Shown here: one piece after another, positions 1 through 5,489 of the stretch
Layout of the letters: each line of letters begins with the position of its first letter
Position numbering within the stretch: position 1 is the first letter of the stretch
Assembly (NCBI GenBank): GCA_029941095.1
Contig: JAPYRO010000087.1
Coordinates: 1 to 5,489 of the forward strand
Direction of reading: 5' to 3'
Source of the DNA: Dehalococcoidia bacterium
GTDB lineage: Bacteria > Chloroflexota > Dehalococcoidia > UBA6926
Length of the DNA: 5,489 nt
Program-made: the position numbers and the translations under genes
Notes under the pieces: model-generated
What the model was told of the DNA's origin: nothing
The model's input: only the letters and a program-made list of their open reading frames with translations
Database searches by the model: none

Positions 1-205
1 ATTGTAAGCCGTGCGCTCTTACCGCACGTTTTCACCCTTGCCTGTGTCATATAGACCATAGGCGGTTTTGTTTCTGTGCCACTTTCCGTGAACGCTAAAG
101 CGCCCCCTGGGAGTTACCCAGCGTCCTGTCCTTTGAAGCCCGGACTTTCCTCCCGTGTTTCATCAATGAAACACCAGCGATCACCCAGTATCCAGACCTA
201 TCTTC
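1..205 (-). ncRNA. rnpB: RNase P RNA (bacterial type A), 5' half, truncated by the window edge
   Basis: This is the catalytic RNA of ribonuclease P, which cleaves the 5' leader from precursor tRNAs together with the RnpA protein. Read on the minus strand, it shows the diagnostic P4/P5 entry GAGGAAAGTCCGGGCTTC (positions 152 to 135). Downstream come a GGTAAC-containing hairpin, the ACAGAAA...AAACCGCC stretch, AAGGGTGAAA, and the conserved GTGCGGTAAGAGCGCAC element of the P11/P12 region (27 to 11). A perfect 7-bp hairpin with a 6-base loop at 174 to 155 sits where P3 belongs; it is much shorter than the E. coli P3. The remaining 3' half, including the second strands of P4 and P1, lies beyond the left edge. 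The 5' end is estimated from alignment by memory with E. coli RNase P RNA and could be off by about 10 bases. The identity is nearly certain. Confidence 0.95.
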
Positions 206-211
206 AAAAAT

Positions 212-240
212 AGAATAAAACTGTATCAAGATTACTGCAA
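212..240 (-). promoter_or_regulatory. possible weak promoter for rnpB
   Basis: In the 37-base gap after the aroKB stop codon, the minus strand reads TTGCAG (240 to 235), a 17-base spacer, then TATTCT (217 to 212). A start about 7 bases further would fall at the expected 5' end of rnpB near 205. Matches to the sigma-70 consensus are only 3/6 and 4/6, and the region is A+T-rich, so this could be chance. Spacing and position are the main arguments. The alternative is that rnpB is cut out of the upstream operon transcript. Confidence 0.3.
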
Positions 241-242
241 CA

Positions 243-1925
243 TTATTCAGTGCTACGTAAAAACGATTCAACTAATGGCAGGTATGTACTCGTAGCAATA
301 TCTTTATATTGCTTGCTATAACCAAATTGACCTGAAAGAATCCAGGTCAATTTTCCGTCTACGATTTTTTTGTCTCTTTTCATACTGTTCAAAACATCTT
401 TGATTTCTAATTGTGACGGTGGTTTTGTCGGTAAGCCAAAACTGGCAATTAAGTTATCGTGCTTTTCTTTAAAATCTTGATCAATAATCCCTAGAGCGAG
501 AGCCAATGTAGATGCGAATACCATTCCTAAAGCTACACATTCACCATGAGTTAACATTTTATATTTGCCTGCAGCTTCAATAGCGTGACCTAAAGTATGG
601 CCGTAATTCAATCTGGACCGAAGGCCCGTAGTTTCTTTTTCATCGATTGTTATCACGTTCGATTTTATTTTGGCCGTTCGATACACAATATCAAGTAAAA
701 TCTCATTGGTAATATCAGAATATTCAATGAATTTTAGTTCATCTAACGAATTAATAAGAGAAACATCGAATGCTAACGCCGTTTTAATGATCTCCGCCCA
801 ACCGGAAACCATCTCTTTTGTGGGTAAAGAGCTTAATGATGCGATGTCAGAAACAACTAAAGACGGCTGATGAAATGCACCAACCAAATTTTTGCCTGCG
901 GGAAGATCTATGGCTACCTTACCCCCAATAGACGAATCAACCATAGCAAGTAATGTTGTTGGAACATGAATAACTTTTAAACCGCGAGCGTACGTAGCTG
1001 CTACAAATCCTGCGAGATCTCCAGTAACACCTCCTCCAACCGCCAAGATAATATCTGATCTCTCAGCTTTAACTTCAGATAACCATGCATACATTTCCGA
1101 TGCAGAATCTAAATTTTTATTCTCTTCTCCCCCTGAATATGAATAAGTATTAAATTCTATGTTTGCCTTATTTAACGATTCATGAATCAAATTAGCGAAT
1201 ATGTCCTCTATAGCACTATCGATTATTAGGTGGCATTTTGATTTGCCCAGTCTTGATAAGATAATCTGCCCTATATCTTCGATAATATTCAGCCCTAATA
1301 TGACTTCATAATTGGAAGATTCTGTCTGTACATTGATAGTTTTGGCATTTGGGTTTTTGGATCCGCTATAGGTGTCAGGTAATTTGGGGTTCTTATTCTT
1401 TATTATCTCCAATCCATTTATTACGAGATTTGCTACTTCGACAGGGCTCAATTGGTCTGTTTTCACTACCCAATCAGAATCATAGTAGAAAGGAGCTCGT
1501 TTTAACCTTAAATCCTGTATATCTTGAATAGGATTTTGCGTATCTAGTAGAGGGCGTGATTCCCCTTTTGAGTCCGCCAACATCCGTTCCAAAACTACTT
1601 GAGGAGAGGTTTCCAAATGGATCACAAACCCAGTTTTTCTCATTATTTCTCTATTTTCAGGGTTGATTACAATACCACCGCCGGTCGAAATAATTTTGCT
1701 ACTACCAGACGAGATGTTGTTCAGTTTCTGAGATTCTAAATCTCTGAAATAGGATTCTCCATGTTCGGAGAATATTGATTCTACTGACTGCCCCTGGGAC
1801 CCGGTGATTTCTTCATCAATATCAATAAAGGGTTGCTCTAATAGGCGTGCCAATATTTGGCCAACCACTGTCTTCCCAGAGTATGAAAACCCGATTAGAT
1901 AAATATGTTTGTTGTTTGTAGTCAC
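243..1925 (-). CDS. aroKB: bifunctional shikimate kinase / 3-dehydroquinate synthase (AroK-AroB fusion)
   Basis: A 560-residue cytoplasmic enzyme catalysing two non-consecutive shikimate-pathway steps. The N-terminal shikimate kinase (about 1-170) phosphorylates shikimate with ATP. It has a Walker A loop GFSYSGKT (12-19), the DID motif (35-37), FRDLE (60-64, shikimate-binding Arg61), the GGG turn (82-84), the lid RPLL (Arg124) and Arg143 before PFYY. A polar, Asn/Lys/Pro-rich linker spans about 172-200. The C-terminal dehydroquinate synthase (about 200-560) converts DAHP to 3-dehydroquinate using NAD and a metal. It shows GGGVTGD (297-303), SSIGGK (331-336), AGKNLVG, and metal ligands Glu378 (WAEIIK), His443 (NYGHTLGHAIE) and His460 (HGE). 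Both domains keep all key residues and the frame is open throughout, so this is a true fusion rather than a misread junction. The start is GTG with GGAG 5 bases upstream (1934-1931). It follows aroC by 26 bases and is the last protein gene before rnpB. Confidence 0.96.
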   Translation of the reverse strand: MTTNNKHIYLIGFSYSGKTVVGQILARLLEQPFIDIDEEITGSQGQSVESIFSEHGESYFRDLESQKLNNISSGSSKIISTGGGIVINPENREIMRKTGFVIHLETSPQVVLERMLADSKGESRPLLDTQNPIQDIQDLRLKRAPFYYDSDWVVKTDQLSPVEVANLVINGLEIIKNKNPKLPDTYSGSKNPNAKTINVQTESSNYEVILGLNIIEDIGQIILSRLGKSKCHLIIDSAIEDIFANLIHESLNKANIEFNTYSYSGGEENKNLDSASEMYAWLSEVKAERSDIILAVGGGVTGDLAGFVAATYARGLKVIHVPTTLLAMVDSSIGGKVAIDLPAGKNLVGAFHQPSLVVSDIASLSSLPTKEMVSGWAEIIKTALAFDVSLINSLDELKFIEYSDITNEILLDIVYRTAKIKSNVITIDEKETTGLRSRLNYGHTLGHAIEAAGKYKMLTHGECVALGMVFASTLALALGIIDQDFKEKHDNLIASFGLPTKPPSQLEIKDVLNSMKRDKKIVDGKLTWILSGQFGYSKQYKDIATSTYLPLVESFLRSTE

Positions 1926-1951
1926 TGAATCTCCAGGTTTGTAACCAGGTA

Positions 1952-3169
1952 TTATCCTCGTGGTCCGGCAGACTTTAGGTAAGTAGTCAAATTCTTTTTG
2001 GTCTCTTTAATATGGTCGCCACCAAATTTCTCTAGTATTGCATCAGCTACCACCATCATAACCATTGCCTCTCCAATTACGGCGCATGTGGGAACGAATG
2101 TTATGTCACTTCTTTCATAATGGGCTTTTTCAACTTTTTCCCCTGTATTTAAATCTACTGTTTCAAGGGCATTCATGATTGTTGCTATGGGTTTTACCAT
2201 TGCTCTTACTATCAAGGGTTCACCAGTGGTCATTCCACCTTCTAGGCCACCAGAGTTATTGGATCGTCTTGGCCATGGTTTTGGGAATTCAAGTTCTTCA
2301 CCGGTGTCCCATTCTTCAATCGGTATAATAACATCATGGACAGCAGATCCCCTCATTTTAGCTTGCTCAAAACCCGCCCCAAATTCAACTCCCTTTACAG
2401 CATTAATACTCATAACACTTGCTGCAAGTCTCGAAGATAATTTTTTATCCCACTGGGTATGGCTACCAAGACCAATGGGCAAATTATATCCGATTACTTC
2501 AAACACGCCCCCCAAGCTATCTCCTTCTTCCCTAGCGCTATCTATTTCTTTGATCATCTTGGACTCTGCCTCAGGATCTGCACATCGTAATTGCGATGAT
2601 TCAACTGATGGCCAATCAATTCTATTGATATCTGCTTCAGAGTTAACGCTACCTAAAGCGCTAACATGGCTAAAAACCTGGATACCCAGTTGGTTTAAGA
2701 AAGTTCTCGCCAGGGCTCCAGCTGCTACTCGAGCTGCACTTTCTCTTGCGCTTGAGCGCTCGAGGATATTTCGCGCATCATCTTGTGCGTACTTTACGAT
2801 TCCGGGTGTATCAGCGTGGCCGGGTCTTAGTTTAGTTATTTTTTCGTATGGAACATCCGAAGGTTCAACGGACATTTCATCGGTCCAAAGAACTCCATCC
2901 GGACCTTTGCCTGTACTAAAATCTGTATTCTCGATAAACATCGATATTGGGCCTCCGATTGTTACCCCGTGCCTTACTCCGGAGGTTATTTTCGCAAAAT
3001 CTGTTTCGATCTGCTGCCTTTTGCCCCTACCGTACCCTTTTTGTCGTCTTGCAAGGTCCTCTCGAATATATGCCTCAGATATCTCTAATCCTGCTGGTAA
3101 ACCTTCCACATACGCAGTTAAACCAGGACCATGTGATTCACCAGCGGAAAAGAACCTGAATGCACCCAT
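1952..3169 (-). CDS. aroC: chorismate synthase
   Basis: A 405-residue cytoplasmic enzyme that removes phosphate from 5-enolpyruvylshikimate-3-phosphate to give chorismate, the last step of the common aromatic pathway; it needs reduced FMN. Signatures in order are GESHG (10-14, with active-site His13), RRQKGYGRGKRQQIETD (41-57), SGVRHG...GGPI, RPGHAD (115-120, His118), the FMN/phosphate-binding RSSARESAARVAAGA (138-152), GGLEGGMTTG (307-316), VKPIAT (325-330) and ERSD (352-355). Length and the RRQKGYGRG sequence resemble the Bacillus-type family more than the shorter E. coli type. The ATG start has GGAG 10 bases upstream (3183-3180), a slightly long spacing, and the protein begins at the usual family N-terminus. 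It lies 29 bases after aroE and 26 before aroKB, so it is probably cotranscribed with both. Its source of reduced flavin is not visible here. Confidence 0.97.
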   Translation of the reverse strand: MGAFRFFSAGESHGPGLTAYVEGLPAGLEISEAYIREDLARRQKGYGRGKRQQIETDFAKITSGVRHGVTIGGPISMFIENTDFSTGKGPDGVLWTDEMSVEPSDVPYEKITKLRPGHADTPGIVKYAQDDARNILERSSARESAARVAAGALARTFLNQLGIQVFSHVSALGSVNSEADINRIDWPSVESSQLRCADPEAESKMIKEIDSAREEGDSLGGVFEVIGYNLPIGLGSHTQWDKKLSSRLAASVMSINAVKGVEFGAGFEQAKMRGSAVHDVIIPIEEWDTGEELEFPKPWPRRSNNSGGLEGGMTTGEPLIVRAMVKPIATIMNALETVDLNTGEKVEKAHYERSDITFVPTCAVIGEAMVMMVVADAILEKFGGDHIKETKKNLTTYLKSAGPRG

Positions 3170-3198
3170 CTGATATCTACTCCATTCTACCTATAGAT

Positions 3199-4059
3199 TT
3201 ACGTGCCCTGCCGATTATATAAGGTTTCTTGTATAGCTTTTCGCATTATCGGAACTGGAGCTTCGTTCCCAGTCCAAATTTGAAAAGAAGCCGCTCCTTG
3301 TTGTATAAGCATTTCTAACCCATTAAAGACAAACTCAGAGCTCTTTTTCGCGTTTGACATTAAAGGGGTTACTCTTGGATTGTAAACCAAATCATAAACA
3401 ATAGTTTCTGTGTTGACGTAATCCAATATGTTTGGGAGATCATCTTCGTGTAATCCTCCTTTCATCCCTAGGGGAGTACAATTAACTATTAAGTCGAAAT
3501 CACGTTCTAAAAGATGTTTTTCAATCACACTTAATTTTACTGCTTGGATATTTGTTTCATTGATGTCGAGAACGGCCTCAACCAATTCATTAGCTCGATC
3601 TATTGAACGGTTTGCAACAACAATAGCGGATGGATTTTCTTTTAATAGAGCAACTAAAACTGCCCTGGCAGATCCTCCAGCTCCCACTATTAAAATGTTC
3701 GTTTTATCCAAAGAAATCTGAGTTTCAAGTGATAACGACCTAATAAATCCTAAACCATCGGTGTTGTAGCCAATCAGCTTCCCTTTCTTGTTAACAATTG
3801 TATTTACCGCCCCTATCAGTTGTGCAGTTTCATCAAGGTTATCCAGAAACGGAATTACATTGGTCTTATATGGAATCGTTACGTTAACCCCCAAGCAATC
3901 TAATGCTCTTAGAGATTCAACTCTGCTCTCTAGTTCTTGAGCATCGGTAGGAAACAACTCGTACTTAATATCAAGACCTAGATGGTCAAACGCTGCTTGC
4001 TGAAAAATAGGTGAAAGTGAGTGCCCCAAAGGGTTTCCTATAATACCTGTGTACTGCAC
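3199..4059 (-). CDS. aroE: shikimate dehydrogenase (NADP-dependent)
   Basis: Reduces 3-dehydroshikimate to shikimate, step 4 of the pathway. The N-terminal substrate domain has GNPLGHSLSP (shikimate-binding Ser residues), NVTIPYK with the catalytic lysine, GAVNT, and GYNTDGLGF with the catalytic aspartate. The nucleotide domain has the Rossmann loop VGAGGSARA, then ANRS (the NADP-phosphate-binding NRT position), NCTPLGM, YDLVYNP and the closing GLEMLIQQGAASF. The start is chosen as GTG at 4059: GGAGGG (4069-4064) lies 5 bases before it, and this places the catalytic Lys at residue 65, as in E. coli AroE. The result is 286 residues. An in-frame TTG at 4071 would add four residues but would overlap this Shine-Dalgarno sequence and has only a poor one of its own. 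The gene sits 28 bases after ruvX and 29 before aroC. It could be mistaken for a quinate/shikimate dehydrogenase paralogue, but pathway neighbours argue for AroE. Confidence 0.95.
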   Translation of the reverse strand: MQYTGIIGNPLGHSLSPIFQQAAFDHLGLDIKYELFPTDAQELESRVESLRALDCLGVNVTIPYKTNVIPFLDNLDETAQLIGAVNTIVNKKGKLIGYNTDGLGFIRSLSLETQISLDKTNILIVGAGGSARAVLVALLKENPSAIVVANRSIDRANELVEAVLDINETNIQAVKLSVIEKHLLERDFDLIVNCTPLGMKGGLHEDDLPNILDYVNTETIVYDLVYNPRVTPLMSNAKKSSEFVFNGLEMLIQQGAASFQIWTGNEAPVPIMRKAIQETLYNRQGT

Positions 4060-4063
4060 TGAA

Positions 4064-4069
4064 CCCTCC
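4064..4069 (-). promoter_or_regulatory. Shine-Dalgarno site deciding the aroE start
   Basis: The minus strand reads GGAGGG here, followed by five bases and GTG at 4059-4057. It overlaps the alternative upstream TTG codon (4071-4069), so that TTG cannot be served by it. This supports the shorter aroE reading. Confidence 0.7.
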
Positions 4070-4087
4070 AAATGTTAGCCAACCTAG

Positions 4088-4507
4088 TCATATTTTACGA
4101 TTATGGTAAGCCATATAGGATTCCAATATGACAGCAGCTGAAACGGCATCGTCACCATAGTTATTGGTATCAGATTTGGTATTTTCTCGTAAAATTCGTT
4201 TTGCCGACACCGTTGACATTCTTTCGTCCCACCCTTTAACAGGTATATCCAGTTCTTTTTCAAGTTGTCGGCGAAACTTCTCCGCCCATTTTGCCATATT
4301 GCCCGTACTACCATCCATTGATCTAGGAATCCCAACAACTACAGATTCTGGCTTATACTGGTTTACAAATATTTTGATGTTTGATGTCAGATCATCTTCA
4401 TTCTTGGCTTTTATAGTACCAACAGGGCTGACAATCGTTTGGGTAGGATCAGTTACCGCTATCCCTGTACGAGCTTTCCCAAGATCTAATCCTATGATCC
4501 TTGCCAA
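4088..4507 (-). CDS. ruvX: RuvX/YqgF-family pre-16S rRNA nuclease (putative Holliday-junction resolvase)
   Basis: A 139-residue, single-domain RNase H-fold protein of usual family length. Known roles in the family are maturation of the 5' end of 16S rRNA (E. coli YqgF) and a proposed Holliday-junction resolvase activity; the sequence does not tell which applies. Visible signatures are GLDLGKARTGIAVTD with the first acidic metal ligand Asp8, VVVGIPRSMDGS (57-67), WDERMSTVSA with Glu95, and GDDAVSAAVILESYM with the last acidic ligands Asp119/Asp120. All catalytic carboxylates are present. The start is a TTG codon backed by a strong GGAGG seven bases upstream (4519-4515), and the protein starts right at the first strand of the fold as in relatives. 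It is 19 bases downstream of alaS; alaS-ruvX proximity is also known in Bacillus, where a small gene intervenes. Confidence 0.95.
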   Translation of the reverse strand: MARIIGLDLGKARTGIAVTDPTQTIVSPVGTIKAKNEDDLTSNIKIFVNQYKPESVVVGIPRSMDGSTGNMAKWAEKFRRQLEKELDIPVKGWDERMSTVSAKRILRENTKSDTNNYGDDAVSAAVILESYMAYHNRKI

Positions 4508-4514
4508 ACTTATG

Positions 4515-4519
4515 CCTCC
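4515..4519 (-). promoter_or_regulatory. strong Shine-Dalgarno site for the TTG start of ruvX
   Basis: GGAGG on the minus strand, inside the 19-base gap after alaS, with a 7-base spacer to TTG at 4507-4505. It decides the start, because no in-frame ATG exists near the N-terminus and the first downstream Met lies past the catalytic Asp8. Confidence 0.75.
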
Positions 4520-4526
4520 ACACCAT

Positions 4527-5489
4527 CTAAATACTAAGAAGCTTGTTTCTACCGATCATAATAGCCTGTTCCATCAAATTTTTATCTTTACCTCCGGCTG
4601 TTGCTATTCCAGCTTTTCCGCCGCCACCACCATTGACCCCTGCAGCTACATCTTTGATTAAGCGTGCTGCATGGAATGGTTCTCCTCGCCCGATTAGATT
4701 AGGGCTTACCGAACAAACAAAATATGGTTTGTCATTAACAATAGCTCCTATAATTATTACCGCGTCGTTGATAGACTCATTGAGTATATCAACAAGCTCA
4801 AGAATTAGATCTTGCGAATCAATTTCTCCTATAGATTCAACGATACAAGAGATACTGTTGCCGGATGATTGAAATATTGATTCTTTCAATTTAGGAATCT
4901 GAGAAGATAGAATCTGTTTGTTGAGGTGTTTTATAGTCTTCCGACTAGTATTCAAATCTTGGATTTGTGTGTCAATTCTGCTCTCAATATCATCTATTGA
5001 AACATTCAAGTTGACTGCTATATTACTTAGTAGATCGAGACGTTTAGACAAAAGTTCTTGGGCTGACTCTCCCGCCACCGCTTCTATTCTGTGAACGCCT
5101 GACCCGATCGTTCCTTCGCTCGTAACATATGCATAACCCACCTGCCCTGTCGATTCGACATGTGTCCCGCCGCATAATTCATAGCTGTGAATACCACCAT
5201 CAGTTTGGGAATTTCCTAAAATAGAAACAGTACGGACCATTTCTTCATAACGGTCACCGAAAAAGGCAAGTGCTCCATCATCTAAGGCGTCATTAATCGA
5301 CTTAGTTTCTGTTCGGACAATTAGATTATGCATTATTCGTGTATTTACCGTATCAGCAACTCTCATCAAAGTATGTGAATCTATAGAGTCGTTATGTGAA
5401 AAATAAAATCTAAAATGGTCTGGAGCAACAAGTGAACCTGCCTGCCTAACATGCTGACCCAAGAAATGTCGTAGCCCGCGGTTCAATAG
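4527..5489 (-). CDS. alaS: alanyl-tRNA synthetase, C-terminal part (5' end beyond the window)
   Basis: About 320 residues of AlaRS, which attaches alanine to tRNA-Ala and hydrolyses mischarged Ser/Gly-tRNA-Ala. The frame is open to the window edge with LLNRGLRHFLGQHVRQAGSL, the region directly after the HxxxH editing motif; the apparent TTG start at 5486 is therefore internal, and the catalytic and tRNA-recognition domains lie off the edge. Seen here are the editing domain up to ELCGGTH (Cys at 5174-5172, the metal/editing cysteine), SGVHRIEAVAGE, then a predicted helical/coiled-coil linker (roughly 145-205 residues from the edge). The C-Ala domain follows, with DAVIIIGAIV, FHAARLIKDVAAGVNGGGGG and TAGG. 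Two departures from the family are FRFYFSH in place of RFDFSH, and KAGIATAGG in place of the usual RPDxAQAGG. The stop codon is followed after 19 bases by ruvX, suggesting cotranscription. Confidence 0.96.
   Translation of the reverse strand, partial: LLNRGLRHFLGQHVRQAGSLVAPDHFRFYFSHNDSIDSHTLMRVADTVNTRIMHNLIVRTETKSINDALDDGALAFFGDRYEEMVRTVSILGNSQTDGGIHSYELCGGTHVESTGQVGYAYVTSEGTIGSGVHRIEAVAGESAQELLSKRLDLLSNIAVNLNVSIDDIESRIDTQIQDLNTSRKTIKHLNKQILSSQIPKLKESIFQSSGNSISCIVESIGEIDSQDLILELVDILNESINDAVIIIGAIVNDKPYFVCSVSPNLIGRGEPFHAARLIKDVAAGVNGGGGGKAGIATAGGKDKNLMEQAIMIGRNKLLSI

Noticed and set aside
1936..1946. Small inverted repeat (4-bp stem, 3-base loop) in the aroC-aroKB gap, considered as a terminator
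   Set aside because: The stem is too short and no T-tract follows; it overlaps the region just before the aroKB Shine-Dalgarno site and is probably chance.
2175..3173. A 332-codon open frame on the plus strand, almost fully antisense to aroC
   Set aside because: The opposite strand encodes a complete, motif-rich chorismate synthase. The plus-strand translation has no recognisable domain and mirrors aroC codons; a long antisense open frame is a by-product of codon bias.
4084..4338. An 84-codon minus-strand open frame overlapping ruvX in another frame
   Set aside because: ruvX in the correct frame has all family motifs and a strong ribosome-binding site; this frame has neither.
4164..4661. 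A 165-codon plus-strand open frame across ruvX and the end of alaS
   Set aside because: It spans two well-supported genes and the gap between them, with no recognisable domain; its reading is explained as a shadow.
5484..5486. TTG as a start codon for alaS
   Set aside because: The frame stays open to the window edge and the residues before and after match the internal segment following the HxxxH motif of AlaRS, so this is an internal leucine codon of a truncated gene.
1..5489. CRISPR arrays, tRNA genes, insertion sequences, phage or toxin-antitoxin genes
   Set aside because: No spaced direct repeats, terminal inverted repeats, tRNA-like cloverleaf or transposase/phage motifs were seen; nearly every base lies in a recognised housekeeping gene.

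Overview
The window looks like a compact bacterial housekeeping operon, with every supported feature on the minus strand, so transcription runs from right to left. In order of transcription it holds: the C-terminal part of alaS (alanyl-tRNA synthetase, cut by the right edge), ruvX/yqgF (pre-16S rRNA nuclease / Holliday-junction resolvase-like protein), aroE (shikimate dehydrogenase), aroC (chorismate synthase), a fused aroK-aroB gene (shikimate kinase plus 3-dehydroquinate synthase), and the 5' half of rnpB (RNase P RNA, cut by the left edge).

The gaps between protein genes are only about 19 to 29 bases, each start has a purine-rich Shine-Dalgarno stretch, and no hairpin-plus-T-tract terminator is visible between the genes. 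One polycistronic transcript is the simplest reading. Start codons are relaxed: ruvX uses TTG, aroE most likely GTG, the aroKB fusion GTG, and only aroC uses ATG.

Functionally, four shikimate-pathway activities are encoded by three genes: AroB (step 2), AroE (step 4), AroK (step 5) and AroC (step 7). DAHP synthase, dehydroquinate dehydratase and EPSP synthase are absent from this window. The flanking genes act in translation: AlaRS charges and proofreads tRNA-Ala, RuvX/YqgF matures 16S rRNA, and RNase P trims tRNA 5' ends.

The organism appears to be a bacterium of lowish GC content (A+T-rich third codon positions by eye). The type-A RNase P RNA, the 'Gram-positive style' AroC, the alaS-ruvX adjacency and the AroK-AroB fusion would suit a Chloroflexota/Dehalococcoidia-like lineage or a Thermotoga-like one. 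This assignment is inference and is weak. I found no mobile element, CRISPR array, phage gene or obvious novel system. The observations worth a second look are the fusion, the operon composition with an RNA gene at its end, and a few unusual residues in AlaRS.
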